64,000 nucleotides of DNA from CALABS01 sp050260775 (GTDB lineage Bacteria > Pseudomonadota > Alphaproteobacteria > Rhodospirillales > Magnetospirillaceae): contig JBLNCP010000036.1 in assembly GCA_050260775.1 (NCBI GenBank), positions 1-64,000 of the forward strand, read 5' to 3'. A model generated the notes under the pieces. That model had not been told where the DNA came from. It made no database searches and worked only from the letters and a program-made list of their open reading frames with translations. Each line of letters starts with the position of its first letter. Position 1 is the stretch's first letter. Positions 16,233-25,041 of this stretch are shown in pieces. Both the position numbers and the translations under genes were made by a program.

Positions 16233-17375
16233 ATGTCGCTCGGACGTCTTGCCCGGTTTGCCTTCGCTTGTCTCTTGGCGCCTTGGTCGGCCTGGGCGGC
16301 CGAGGACATCCACCTGGGGGCCTTCCTGTCCTCCACCGGGGTGATGAGCCTGATGGGCGACCCGGAAAAGAAGGCGCTGGAGCTTCTCGTCGAGCAGACC
16401 AACGCCAAGGGCGGAATTCTGGGGCGCCCGGTCCGCCTGACCGTGTACGACGACGGCTCCGACCCCGAAAAGGCGGTCACCGCCGTCAAGCGCCTGATCG
16501 ACAACGACCGCGTCGACGTCATCATCGGCGGCTCCGGCACGCCCACCAGCATGGCGGTGCTCCCCCAGGTGGAGCGCGCCCAGATCCCCTATCTGTCGTT
16601 GGGCGGCGGCGTCGGCATCGTCGAGCCGGTGCGCAGGTGGGCCTTCAAGATCCCGCACACCGACCGCATGGCGGCCGAAAAGGTCCTCATCGACATGCAG
16701 CGCCGCGGCGTCACCCGCATGGCCCTGCTGTCGGAGAGCGTGGGCTTCGGCAAGTCGGGGCGCGACCAGGTGGTGCGGCTGGCGCCGTCGTTCGGCATCG
16801 AGATCGTCGCCGATGAGACCTATGCCCCCAAGGATGCCGACGTCACCCCGCAACTGACCAAGATCCGCTCGGCCGCCGGGGCTCAGGCCCTGTTCGTGTT
16901 CGGCACCGGCCAGGGCCCGGCGGTGGTCACCCGCAACATCCGCCAGTTGGGGGTGACGATGCCCGTCTATCAGTCGCACGGCGTCGTCTCGAAGGATTTC
17001 CTGCGGCTGGTGGGCGGCGCCGCCGACGGCATGCGCCTGCCCGCCTTCGGCATGGCCATCCCCGACCAGTTGCGGGAAGGCGACCCCCAGAAGCCGGTCG
17101 TGATGGCCTTCAAGAAGCTGTTCGAGGAGCGCTGGAAGGAAGAAGTCGCCGGGTTCGCCGGCCACTCCTACGACGCCTACTGGGTCCTCATGCAGGCGAT
17201 CGAGCGGGCGGGCGGCACCGACAAGGCACGGGTGCGCGACGAGATCGAACGGACCAAGGGCTTCGTCGGGACCGGCGGCACCTTCACCATGTCGCCGACC
17301 GACCATCTCGGCCTCGGCCTCGACGCCTTCCACATGGTCGAGGTCAAGAACGGCGACTGGAGCCTGCTGGACTGA
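16233..17375 (+). CDS. Periplasmic binding protein, branched-chain amino acid type
   Basis: A 380-residue ABC-transporter substrate-binding protein (type I fold). The signal peptide ends WSAWAAED with cleavage after AWA. The mature N-terminus IHLGAFLSSTGVMSLMGDPE and EQTNAKGGILGRPVRL are typical of the LivK/aromatic-acid binding group. No permease or ATPase gene is adjacent, so it either serves a transporter elsewhere or acts in sensing. The start has a strong CGGAGGATCACC site. Such receptors in this class bind amino acids or aromatic acids; the ligand is not predictable here. Confidence 0.88.
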   Translation: MSLGRLARFAFACLLAPWSAWAAEDIHLGAFLSSTGVMSLMGDPEKKALELLVEQTNAKGGILGRPVRLTVYDDGSDPEKAVTAVKRLIDNDRVDVIIGGSGTPTSMAVLPQVERAQIPYLSLGGGVGIVEPVRRWAFKIPHTDRMAAEKVLIDMQRRGVTRMALLSESVGFGKSGRDQVVRLAPSFGIEIVADETYAPKDADVTPQLTKIRSAAGAQALFVFGTGQGPAVVTRNIRQLGVTMPVYQSHGVVSKDFLRLVGGAADGMRLPAFGMAIPDQLREGDPQKPVVMAFKKLFEERWKEEVAGFAGHSYDAYWVLMQAIERAGGTDKARVRDEIERTKGFVGTGGTFTMSPTDHLGLGLDAFHMVEVKNGDWSLLD

Positions 17376-17388
17376 CGAAGGCGCCCGG

Positions 17389-18006
17389 TTACCGCCGCGG
17401 CCAGCTCACCTGGATGGCGGCGACCACGCCGTCCTTCATCTCGACGCCGATGGGGAACGGCGGCCACAGCCAGGTTTCGCCCCGCGGCGACGGACAGCGG
17501 CCGGCCGGCAGGCCCAGCGCATCCACCACCTGCTGTTCATTGTCGCCGAGGCGGACCGACGAAAAGGCCAGCGCCATCTCGGTCGGCGGGCCGATCAGCT
17601 GGACGGCGACCGCCTGCTCGCGCAGATACGTCACCACGTAATAGGGCCGCACCACCGAACGCTGGGGGATGAAGTAGGCCCGCGCCTCCACGTCCTCGGC
17701 CATGGGCATGACCCGGTCGGGCTGGCCGAGCACCGCCTCGATCTTGCCGCGCTCATCGCCGATGGCCACGGTGCCGATCTTCAGGCAGGGAAGGTACGAC
17801 ACCGGCTTTTCCGCGCGCTCGATCGCCTGGCCGTGTTCGGCCGGCAGCACGCAGGCCAGGCCGCGGCCGGCGGCGCGGTGGAAGGCCCCCTCCACCATCG
17901 CCGGTTCGCCCCTGGGCTGGCCCAGCCCCTCGGGGCCGCGGCACGGTTCGGCCCGGGCGGGAGTCGCGGCTGCGAGCGCGATAAGCAGGAGAAGGCGGCG
18001 GTGCAT
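17389..18006 (-). CDS. Exported protein with two BamE/SmpA-like repeats
   Basis: A 205-residue protein with a signal peptide (cleavage after ARA near residue 19). Two segments, IGDERGKIEAVLGQPDRV and VRLGDNEQQVVDALGLP, resemble the helix-turn of BamE/SmpA-type domains. This is an inference from pattern, not a confirmed family. It is the last co-directional gene after the dnaJ-M48-Deg set, separated from the Deg stop by 68 bases. The function is unknown. Confidence 0.7.
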   Translation of the reverse strand: MHRRLLLLIALAAATPARAEPCRGPEGLGQPRGEPAMVEGAFHRAAGRGLACVLPAEHGQAIERAEKPVSYLPCLKIGTVAIGDERGKIEAVLGQPDRVMPMAEDVEARAYFIPQRSVVRPYYVVTYLREQAVAVQLIGPPTEMALAFSSVRLGDNEQQVVDALGLPAGRCPSPRGETWLWPPFPIGVEMKDGVVAAIQVSWPRR

Positions 18007-18074
18007 GGCGGCGCATGATAGCGGGCGGTGCCGCCTCTGTCACCCGGCCACCCCGCCCGCCCCTCCGCCGTCAC

Positions 18075-19136
18075 TCACTCCCGGGCTTCCTCGACTCTGA
18101 CGTCGATGGTCTGCTCCCTGCCGCCGCGCTGGACGGTCAGTTTGGCGGTGCCGCCGGCCCGCATCAGGCCGATGCGGTTCCTGAGCTCGGTGGCGTTCTG
18201 GATGGGCTGGCCGTCGACCGCGGTGATGACGTCGCCCTGCTTGAGGCCGGCGCGGGCGGCGGCCGAGTTGGCGTCGATCCCCACCACCGCGGCCCCCTGC
18301 ACCTTGCCCACACCCAGGGCCGAGGCCAGGTCGGGGGTGAGGTCCTGGATGGCGATGCCGACGCGGCCCCGTCGGATCTCGCCATGCTCGACCAACTGGG
18401 TCATCACCGCGCGCGCCATGTCGATGGGCACCGCGAAGCCGATGCCGATGTTGCCGCCGCCGGGGGCCAGGATGGCGGTGTTGATGCCGATCAGCTCGCC
18501 GTTGAAGTTGACCAGCGCCCCGCCGGAATTGCCGGGGTTGATGGAGGCGTCGGTCTGGATGAAGTCCTCGTAGCCCTCGATGCCCAGGCCCGAGCGCCCG
18601 ATGGCCGAGACGATGCCGGAGGTGACCGTCTGGCCGAGCCCGAACGGATTGCCGACCGCCAGCACGAAGTCGCCGACCTCGACCTTGCGGGATTCCCCGA
18701 ACGGGATGTCGGTGAGGTCCGAGGCGGGGATGCGCAGCACGGCGATGTCGGTGGCTTCGTCCCGCCCGACCAGCTTGGCCCGGAAGGTGCGCTTGTCCTT
18801 GAGCACGACGTCGATGACGTCGGCGCCCTCGACCACGTGATTGTTGGTGAGGATGAGGCCGCGCTTGGCGTCGACAATCACTCCCGATCCGGCGGCGCGG
18901 GTCTCGCGCTGCTGCTGCGGGATATTGAAGAAATGGCGGAAGACCGGGTCGTTGAGCAGCGGATTGTCGGCCTGCGGATTGACCGTGCGGGTCGAGATGT
19001 TGACCACCGCCGGCGTCACCCGCTTGACGATCGGAGCCACCGTCGCCGCCGACGTCGCAGGCGCCTCCGCGGCGGCCGGGAGACTGACCGTCAACAGGAC
19101 AGCGGCCGCCAGAGACCGCAGCACCTTCATGCGCAT
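18075..19136 (-). CDS. Periplasmic Deg/HtrA-family serine protease
   Basis: A 353-residue trypsin-like protease with a signal peptide (cleavage after AAA, about residue 25). The catalytic triad is visible: LTNNHVVEG (His), EATDIAVLR (Asp) and PGNSGGALVN (Ser). There is a single C-terminal PDZ domain beginning RRGRVGIAIQDL. One PDZ and no membrane anchor make it closer to HhoA/MucD-like enzymes than to two-PDZ DegP. The start at 19136 follows AAGGAAGGAGAG; ATG 19130 is also possible. It lies 23 bases after the M48 protease stop. Confidence 0.92.
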   Translation of the reverse strand: MRMKVLRSLAAAVLLTVSLPAAAEAPATSAATVAPIVKRVTPAVVNISTRTVNPQADNPLLNDPVFRHFFNIPQQQRETRAAGSGVIVDAKRGLILTNNHVVEGADVIDVVLKDKRTFRAKLVGRDEATDIAVLRIPASDLTDIPFGESRKVEVGDFVLAVGNPFGLGQTVTSGIVSAIGRSGLGIEGYEDFIQTDASINPGNSGGALVNFNGELIGINTAILAPGGGNIGIGFAVPIDMARAVMTQLVEHGEIRRGRVGIAIQDLTPDLASALGVGKVQGAAVVGIDANSAAARAGLKQGDVITAVDGQPIQNATELRNRIGLMRAGGTAKLTVQRGGREQTIDVRVEEARE

Positions 19137-19159
19137 CCCTCTCTCCTTCCTTCTTTTGG

Positions 19160-20104
19160 CTACCGCCGCCACCCCCAACGATTCAATCCCAGGGGGGGAA
19201 AGTCCGGCGGCAGAATTGCGTGGGGCAACAGGATCCAGTGACGCTCGGGCTCGGGGGCGAGAGCGCTCAGGCGGGTCACCCTCTCCCCGGTGGTCGGGTG
19301 GGTGCGGATCCAGCTGACCCATCGCCATCCCGGCAGGCGGACCAGCCGCTCCCAGCCGCCCGACTGGACGGTATCGATGCGCTCGAGCGCATGGATCAGC
19401 GCGGCCGGATCGCCGGTCAGGCCGGCGGCGCCGGCATCGGCGGCGAACTCGCGCGTGCGCGACAGCGCCAGGGCCATCAGGTCGCTCCCCACCGGCGCCA
19501 GCATCAGCAGCAGGATCGCCAGCCAGGGAATGGGAAGGCCGGCCAACGTCGCCGTCGGCAGCGTCATGGCCACCAGCAGCAGGCCGACCATGGACAGCAG
19601 ACGCGTCAGCCGCCCGGCGGCATCGGCAAGGCGCAGGATCTTGAGGTCGCCCGCCTGCAGATGCGCCACTTCGTGCGCCAGCACCGCGGCAAGCTCACGC
19701 GGTGGCAGCAGGCGCAACAGGCCGTCGGACACCGCCAGGGTCGCCTCGCGCCCCCATCCGGTCGAAAGGGCGACCACCTCGGGCCGCGGGATGTAGAGGA
19801 GCGGCGGAATGCGCGCGAGGTCGGCCCGGCCGGCCAGTTCCCGCACCAGCCTCAGCAGCCCGGGAGCGGTGGCTGGCCCCAGCGGCACGGCGCCGTAGAG
19901 CGCTTTGAGGACGGCGGTCGAGCGGACCGGCGGGAAAGCGAGGACGATGGGGCTGACCATCACCGCCCACAGCGCCGCCTGCTCGCCGAGCACCAGCCAG
20001 GCGATCAGCACCATCCAGCCGACGATCGCCGCCAGCACCGCCATCGACACCAGCCAATTGCGGCGGCGCTGGGCAGCCAGGCGGGCGGCGTCGAGGCGGG
20101 CCAT
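19160..20104 (-). CDS. M48-family (HtpX-like) membrane metalloprotease
   Basis: A 314-residue zinc protease with membrane segments near residues 18-60 and 168-210. The active-site HEVAH is at 144-148, and the distal zinc ligand is in TREFAADAGA. HtpX-type enzymes cut misfolded inner-membrane proteins. The C-terminus carries the usual HPTTGERVTRL motif. It starts 3 bases after the dnaJ-like stop, so the two are certainly one transcript. Confidence 0.9.
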   Translation of the reverse strand: MARLDAARLAAQRRRNWLVSMAVLAAIVGWMVLIAWLVLGEQAALWAVMVSPIVLAFPPVRSTAVLKALYGAVPLGPATAPGLLRLVRELAGRADLARIPPLLYIPRPEVVALSTGWGREATLAVSDGLLRLLPPRELAAVLAHEVAHLQAGDLKILRLADAAGRLTRLLSMVGLLLVAMTLPTATLAGLPIPWLAILLLMLAPVGSDLMALALSRTREFAADAGAAGLTGDPAALIHALERIDTVQSGGWERLVRLPGWRWVSWIRTHPTTGERVTRLSALAPEPERHWILLPHAILPPDFPPLGLNRWGWRR

Positions 20105-20107
20105 GGC

Positions 20108-21016
20108 TCACGCCATGCCCGCGCGCGGGTCGTAGGGATGGCGGCGTTCCCATTCCTCGACCAGCGAGGCCAACTCGGGATCGGGCTTGGCCGGCAGCGT
20201 GACCTTGAGGGCGACGTACTGGTAACCGCCCTTGATCCCCTTGCCCTTCAGCCTGAGCGTGGTCCCGGTGTTCGACCCGGCCGGCACGGTGACCGCCACC
20301 GGGCCATGGATGGTCGGCACCGTGACCCGGCCGCCCCTGACCGCCTCGGCCAGCGTCACCGGCAGCTCGACGTGGATGTCGTCGCCCTCGCGCCGGAACA
20401 GGCGGTGCGGCGTCACGTGGATTTCCAGCAGCAGATCGCCGCCGCCGGCCCCCTGGCCCTTCAGCCGCAGCGTCTGTCCCTCCTTGATCCCGGCGGGGAT
20501 GGTCACGTCGATGGTGCGGCCGCCGGTCATGGCCAGCCGCTTGCGGGCGCCGTTGGCCGCCTCGAGGAAGTCCACGGTGAGCGGGTGGCGGACGTCGGCG
20601 CCGTGCATGCCGGCGGTCCGGCCGCCGCCGCCGAAGCGGTCCCCGAACAGATGGGAGAAGACGTCGCCGAGGTCCTCGCCGCCGGCCTCGAAGCGGAACG
20701 CCCCGCCGCGGCCCCCCGCTCCGAACGGCCCGCCCGCTCCGAAGGGCCCGCCTGCGCCGCCGTGGGCGTTGGCATAGGCCTGGGCGAACGTCTCGCGGCC
20801 CTCGGCGTCGATTTCGCCACGGTCGTAGCGCGCCCGCTTGGTCGAATCGGACAACAGGTCGTAGGCGGCGTTGATTTCCTTGAAGCGGGTCTCCGCCTCG
20901 GTGTTTCCCGGGTTCATGTCCGGGTGGAATTTCTTGGCGAGCTTGCGGAAGGCCTTGCGAATGTCGGCTTCGCTGGCGCTCGGCTGTACTCCCAGGATTT
21001 CATAGGGTGTGCGCAT
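20108..21016 (-). CDS. DnaJ-class co-chaperone (CbpA-like)
   Basis: A 302-residue type II J-protein. The J domain has the HPD motif in KKFHPDMNPGN, followed by a Gly-rich linker (about 85-115) and two beta-sandwich substrate-binding domains (DVTIPAGIKEGQTLRLKG). It lacks the Cys-rich zinc domain of DnaJ, hence CbpA-like. It stimulates DnaK. The gene leads an operon with an M48 protease and a Deg protease. A minus-strand promoter-like pair lies just upstream. Confidence 0.92.
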   Translation of the reverse strand: MRTPYEILGVQPSASEADIRKAFRKLAKKFHPDMNPGNTEAETRFKEINAAYDLLSDSTKRARYDRGEIDAEGRETFAQAYANAHGGAGGPFGAGGPFGAGGRGGAFRFEAGGEDLGDVFSHLFGDRFGGGGRTAGMHGADVRHPLTVDFLEAANGARKRLAMTGGRTIDVTIPAGIKEGQTLRLKGQGAGGGDLLLEIHVTPHRLFRREGDDIHVELPVTLAEAVRGGRVTVPTIHGPVAVTVPAGSNTGTTLRLKGKGIKGGYQYVALKVTLPAKPDPELASLVEEWERRHPYDPRAGMA

Positions 21017-21035
21017 TGGTTTACTCCCGCTGATG

Positions 21036-21063
21036 GATTTAGGGTGGGGCGAGAGGTCGTCAA
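21036..21063 (-). promoter_or_regulatory. Promoter-like pair for the dnaJ-M48-Deg operon
   Basis: On the minus strand TTGACG (21058-21063) is followed after 16 bases by TAAATC (21036-21041), ending 19 bases before the start codon at 21016. It resembles a vegetative promoter. A heat-shock sigma factor promoter would need confirmation by 5' mapping. Confidence 0.4.
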
Positions 21064-21121
21064 CGGCGCACACAACATTACCAATCCGTAATCCCGGTGA
21101 AATCCTGCCGTAAGGTGGCGG

Positions 21122-21289
21122 ATGGCATTCTCTCCTCAACAGGGTCAGGGAAGGTCGGACGGAAAGCGCTCCCCGCTCCCCCTTCCCCCCCAGGCGGACC
21201 GAACTCCCCCGCCGATCGCCGTGCCCCTCCCCCGATGGGTGCGTGACTGGGAAAACAAGGCCGAACCCCCCGGCCGAGTCAGCGAGTGA
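21122..21289 (+). CDS. Predicted 55-residue Pro-rich protein
   Basis: A short frame starting MAFSPQQGQGRSDGKRS. It is Pro-rich in the middle and ends with a polar, Trp-containing segment (PRWVRDWENKAEPPGRVSE). AAGGTGG lies 4-5 bases before the ATG. The stop codon is followed after 2 bases by a strong intrinsic terminator, which has no other plausible client on this strand. There is no signal peptide or membrane span. It sits between the dnaJ-like gene and a response regulator. No family is known to me; alternatively the transcript could be a non-coding RNA. Confidence 0.55.
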   Translation: MAFSPQQGQGRSDGKRSPLPLPPQADRTPPPIAVPLPRWVRDWENKAEPPGRVSE

Positions 21290-21291
21290 CG

Positions 21292-21333
21292 GCCCCCGCA
21301 GCTTCCCCCCCTTGGCTGCGGGGGCTTTTCTTT
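21292..21333 (+). terminator. Strong intrinsic terminator
   Basis: A perfect 11-bp stem, GCCCCCGCAGC (21292-21302) and GCTGCGGGGGC (21315-21325), with a C-rich loop, followed by TTTTCTTT. It ends the transcript of the 55-codon frame and insulates the response-regulator gene that starts at 21362. Confidence 0.9.
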
Positions 21334-21361
21334 GTCCCCTGCCCGGGAGTATCAATCCTCC

Positions 21362-22039
21362 ATGCGTATCCTGCTGATCGAAGACGACCAGGAAGCGGCC
21401 TCGTACCTCGCCAAGGGCCTGCGCGAGGCCGGCCACACCGTGGACCACGCCGCCAACGGCAGCGACGGCCTGTTCCTGGCGACCTCGGAGCGCTGGGACG
21501 TGATGGTGGTCGACCGCATGCTGCCGGGCATGGACGGCCTGGCGATCGTCCAGTCACTGCGCAGCTCGGGCAACGCCACGCCCGTCCTCATCCTGTCGGC
21601 GCTGGGCAAGGTCGACGACCGCGTCAAGGGACTGAAGGCGGGCGGCGACGACTACCTGGTCAAGCCCTACGCCTTCGCCGAACTGCAGGCCCGCGTCGAG
21701 GCGCTGGGCCGCCGCTCCAGCGGCGCACCGCCGGAGACCCGGCTCAAGGTCGAGGACCTGGAGATGGATCTGCTGTCGCGGACGGTGGCGCGGGCCGGCC
21801 GGCCGATCGACCTGCAGCCCCGCGAATTCCGGTTGCTGGAATACCTGATGCGCCATGCCGGGCAGGTGGTGACCCGCACCATGCTTCTCGAAAACGTGTG
21901 GGAATACCATTTCGACCCTCAGACGAACCTGATCGACGTGCACATCAGCCGGCTGCGCCAGAAAGTGGACAAGGATTTCGATCTTCCCCTCATCCAGACG
22001 GTGCGCGGCGCCGGGTATTCGCTCCGTGCGTCCCGCTAG
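21362..22039 (+). CDS. OmpR-family response regulator
   Basis: A 225-residue regulator. The receiver domain has the acidic pair in LLIEDDQE, the phospho-acceptor Asp in VVDRMLPGMDG, and Lys in YLVKPYAF. The winged-helix DNA-binding domain follows (LQPREFRLLEYLMRHAGQ to TVRGAGYSLR). It overlaps the following kinase gene by 14 bases. The combination resembles QseB/CusR-like systems; the stimulus is unknown. Confidence 0.93.
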   Translation: MRILLIEDDQEAASYLAKGLREAGHTVDHAANGSDGLFLATSERWDVMVVDRMLPGMDGLAIVQSLRSSGNATPVLILSALGKVDDRVKGLKAGGDDYLVKPYAFAELQARVEALGRRSSGAPPETRLKVEDLEMDLLSRTVARAGRPIDLQPREFRLLEYLMRHAGQVVTRTMLLENVWEYHFDPQTNLIDVHISRLRQKVDKDFDLPLIQTVRGAGYSLRASR

Positions 22040-23414
22040 CTTCCCGTCGCTTCCCAATCTGCTGCACGCCACCACCTTCCGGCTGGCGCTGTCCTATCTG
22101 GCGCTGTTCACCGTCTCGGCCATCGCGCTGCTGGGCCTGGTGTCGTGGAGCACCTCCATTTTCATCGAGTGGCAGGTGCAGGAGACGGTCGAGGCCGAGG
22201 CCACCGGCCTGTCCGAACACTACCGCACCAACGGCTTCCCCGCCCTGGCCCAGGTGATCGGCGAGCGCTCCCAGGACCCGGAACGGCGCTCGATCTACCT
22301 GCTGATCGACCCCAGCGGAAAGCGCATCGCCGGCAACCTCTACGGCTGGCCGACCGAGGAGCAGGACCTCGGCGGCTGGGTCCGCTTCGGCATCGAACAC
22401 AGCGGCGAAGGCCACTTCGCCAGCGAGGTGATGGCGCGCACCTACGAACTGCCGGGCGACTACCGCCTGCTGGTGGGCCGCTCCCTGCACGACGCCAAGC
22501 GCGTCAAGTCGGCCATCAACCGCGCGCTGGGCTGGGGCCTGGCGCTGACCATCCTTCTCGGCATCGTCGGCGGCTTCATGACCAGCCGCCACCTGCTGCA
22601 GCGGGTCGAGTTGCTGAACCGCACCGCCCGGCGCATCGTCGGCGGCGACATGACCAGCCGCATGCCGCTGACGGGGGCGCGCGACGAGTTCGACCAGCTC
22701 TCCCAAAGCTTCAACGAGATGATGGACCAGATCGAGCGCCTGGTGGACAGCATCCGCACCGTCACCGACAACGTGGCCCACGATCTCCGCACGCCGCTGA
22801 ACCGCCTGCGCTCACGGATCGACGTGGCCCTGCTTTCCGAGAGCGACTGCCAGGCGCTGCGGCGCGTCCTCGAGGAAACCCGCGCCGAGGCCGACAACCT
22901 CCTCAACACCTTCAATGCCCTGTTGACCATCAGCCAAGCGGAAGGAGCGCGCGGCAGCGAGACCTTCGAACCGGTCGATCCGGCGCGGCTGGCCGAGGAT
23001 CTGGTCGAGCTTTACGAGCCGCTGGCCGAGGACAAGGGCGTCGCGGTGGCGGCCGAGGTCGAGACCGGGCTGGCGGTGCAGGGCGACCGCCACCTGCTGT
23101 TCCAGACGCTGGCCAACCTGGTGGACAACGCCGTCAAGTACACGCCCGAGGGCGGCCGCGTCACCGTGACGGTGGCGGCGCGCCCGTCGGGCGTCGAGGT
23201 GGTGGTCGGCGATTCCGGCCCCGGCATCCCGCCCGGTGACCGCGACAAGGTGCTGCAGCGTTTCGTCCGCCTCGACGCCACCCGCTCGACCCCGGGCAAC
23301 GGCCTCGGCCTCACCCTGGTCTCGGCGGTGGCGCGCATGCACGGCGCCGCCCTGTCGCTCGAGGACAACGCGCCGGGCCTCCGGGTGCGCCTCGTCTTCC
23401 CCAAGGCCGGCTGA
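22026..23414 (+). CDS. Membrane sensor histidine kinase
   Basis: A 462-residue kinase partnering the overlapping regulator. It has TM1 at about 18-42, a periplasmic sensor of about 120 residues, and TM2 at about 165-187. A HAMP domain follows (SRHLLQRVELLNRT), then the H-box VAHDLRTPLNRLRSR and a complete HATPase (NLVDNAVKYTPEGG, GDSGPGIP, GNGLGLTLV). The start is a GTG at 22026 inside the regulator gene. Motifs are intact, so it should be an active kinase. Confidence 0.92.
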   Translation: MRPASFPSLPNLLHATTFRLALSYLALFTVSAIALLGLVSWSTSIFIEWQVQETVEAEATGLSEHYRTNGFPALAQVIGERSQDPERRSIYLLIDPSGKRIAGNLYGWPTEEQDLGGWVRFGIEHSGEGHFASEVMARTYELPGDYRLLVGRSLHDAKRVKSAINRALGWGLALTILLGIVGGFMTSRHLLQRVELLNRTARRIVGGDMTSRMPLTGARDEFDQLSQSFNEMMDQIERLVDSIRTVTDNVAHDLRTPLNRLRSRIDVALLSESDCQALRRVLEETRAEADNLLNTFNALLTISQAEGARGSETFEPVDPARLAEDLVELYEPLAEDKGVAVAAEVETGLAVQGDRHLLFQTLANLVDNAVKYTPEGGRVTVTVAARPSGVEVVVGDSGPGIPPGDRDKVLQRFVRLDATRSTPGNGLGLTLVSAVARMHGAALSLEDNAPGLRVRLVFPKAG

Positions 23415-23420
23415 GGCCCG

Positions 23421-23723
23421 TCAGGTCTTCCGCCGCGTCCGCTTGCGGGGCGCCGGATATTGCTGTTCCTCGTCCTGGTCGGTGACACCGGGGAAGGAGC
23501 CTTGGTTCTCCACCGCCAGCAGCGGTTCCACCGGCTCGTCCCGCGGGGCAGTCGCGCCGTCCTTGGCGGGGTTGGGTTCCTTCGCCGCGCCCGGCGTCAT
23601 CTCGATGGCCAATTCGGTTCGAGCCATCTGCCAATGGTCCTCGGCGCGCCCGTCGGGGCATCCTTCCCGCAGCCAGATATGGTACGCGCGCTCACGGATC
23701 AGCTCTTCGGGTATTTCCTGCAT
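23421..23723 (-). CDS. DUF2934 protein
   Basis: A 100-residue protein whose N-terminus carries the DUF2934 pattern IRERAYHIWLREGCPDGRAE then DHWQMA. The rest is a charged, low-complexity tail ending with a basic RKRTRRKT. The role of the family is unknown; it is common in alphaproteobacteria. It is convergent with the kinase gene (6-base gap) and divergent from the eRF1-like gene. Confidence 0.85.
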   Translation of the reverse strand: MQEIPEELIRERAYHIWLREGCPDGRAEDHWQMARTELAIEMTPGAAKEPNPAKDGATAPRDEPVEPLLAVENQGSFPGVTDQDEEQQYPAPRKRTRRKT

Positions 23724-23847
23724 GGGGCCTCGCTTGCTGAAGGCAACAAATGGCGAGGGTTTCCCTCGATTCCACCGGCCTCCCCCAACGGAACAAACCC
23801 CTCCACGCCCGTGTTGGACCGGCGTTACCTCCGCGCAAGGAGTCGGC

Positions 23848-25032
23848 ATGATCACCCGCGACGAACTGGAAGCCCTGCTCAACACCAAGGCCAGCCCGGC
23901 GGTCACCCTCTACACCCCCACCAACCTGCCCTCGCTGGCGATGCGCCAGGATGCCATCCGTCTCGGCAATCAGCTCGACGAGGCGGCACGCAAGCTGCGC
24001 GAGATGGGGTGGCGTGACCGGGAGTGCGAGGCCCTGCTCGACCCGGCGCGCCGCCTGCTGGGCGACGACCGCTTCTGGGAGAACAGCACCCCGGGCCTTG
24101 CCATCTTCCTCGCCCCGGCGGTCGCGCCGCGCATCTGGCGCCTGCGGGCGCCGGTGGAGCAGCTGACCGTCGTCGGCACCCGCTTCCACATCGCGCCGCT
24201 GCTGCCCCAGTCGGAGGGCGAGAGCGCGTTCTTCGTGCTGACCATCACCGCCAGGGCCGCCCGCCTCTACAAGGGGGACCGCGAGAGCCTGCGCGAGATC
24301 CGGGACACCGGCCTGCCCCAGAGCGTCCAGGACACGGTCGCCGCCCGAACCGATTACGAGCAGACCAGCCAGTCCAACCCGATGTCGGGCCACCGTTCGG
24401 GGCGCGCCGGCGCCAGCGGGATGCCGGGTTCGATGCCGGCCGACCAGAGCCTGGGGCCGTCGCCGGAGGAACAGCGCAAGAGCGAGCTGCTGCAATACCT
24501 GAACAAGCTGGCCGCCGCCTACGAGAAGGGCTTCGGCAACCTCTCGGGGCCGGTGGTGCTGGCGGCACAGCCCGAGATAGCCGGCAATTTCCGCGCCCAG
24601 ACCTCGGCCGGCAACCTGTGGCCGGAGATCCTCGACGTCAATCCCGGGGCCCTCGATGTGGCCGAGTTGCACCGTCGTGCCTGGGACCTGGTCAAGGCCA
24701 AGGCCGACGGCGACGTCGCGGCGGTCATCGACCATTTCAACAGCCTGTACCAGGACGGCTCGCCGCGCGCCTCGACCGAGCCCGCCGAGATCGTCAGGGC
24801 GGCGCGCTGGGGCAAGATGGACACCCTGATCCTTGCCGAGGGCGAGCATGTGTGGGGGCACTTCGACGAGCAGGCCGACCAGGTCGAGACCCACAAGGAG
24901 CCGGCACCGCTGGACGACGACCTCCTCGACCTGGCGGCGCAGCAGACGCTGTTGAACGGCGGCGAAGTGCGGGTCGTCGCCCGCGATCACGTCCCGGGCG
25001 GGGCGGCCGCGGCCGCCATCATGCGCTACTGA
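23848..25032 (+). CDS. Bacterial eRF1-like (baeRF) family protein
   Basis: A 394-residue protein starting MITRDELEALLNTKASPAVT then LYTPTN. It has the three-part layout of bacterial archaeo-eukaryotic release-factor-like proteins: an N-terminal domain, a middle domain with FFVLTITARAARLYKGD, and a C-terminal L7Ae-like domain with VRAARWGKMDTLILAEG. The family is proposed to act at stalled or hibernating ribosomes; direct evidence is limited. The start is set by AAGGAGTCGGC. The region around residues 175-215 is low-complexity (GSMPADQSLGPSPEEQ). Confidence 0.8.
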   Translation: MITRDELEALLNTKASPAVTLYTPTNLPSLAMRQDAIRLGNQLDEAARKLREMGWRDRECEALLDPARRLLGDDRFWENSTPGLAIFLAPAVAPRIWRLRAPVEQLTVVGTRFHIAPLLPQSEGESAFFVLTITARAARLYKGDRESLREIRDTGLPQSVQDTVAARTDYEQTSQSNPMSGHRSGRAGASGMPGSMPADQSLGPSPEEQRKSELLQYLNKLAAAYEKGFGNLSGPVVLAAQPEIAGNFRAQTSAGNLWPEILDVNPGALDVAELHRRAWDLVKAKADGDVAAVIDHFNSLYQDGSPRASTEPAEIVRAARWGKMDTLILAEGEHVWGHFDEQADQVETHKEPAPLDDDLLDLAAQQTLLNGGEVRVVARDHVPGGAAAAAIMRY

Positions 25033-25041
25033 GGGCTCCGG

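Noticed and set aside
21064..21291. 4.5S, 6S or tmRNA gene ahead of the terminator
   Set aside because: None of the conserved cores of those RNAs could be found; a small protein gene fits the stop-terminator spacing better.
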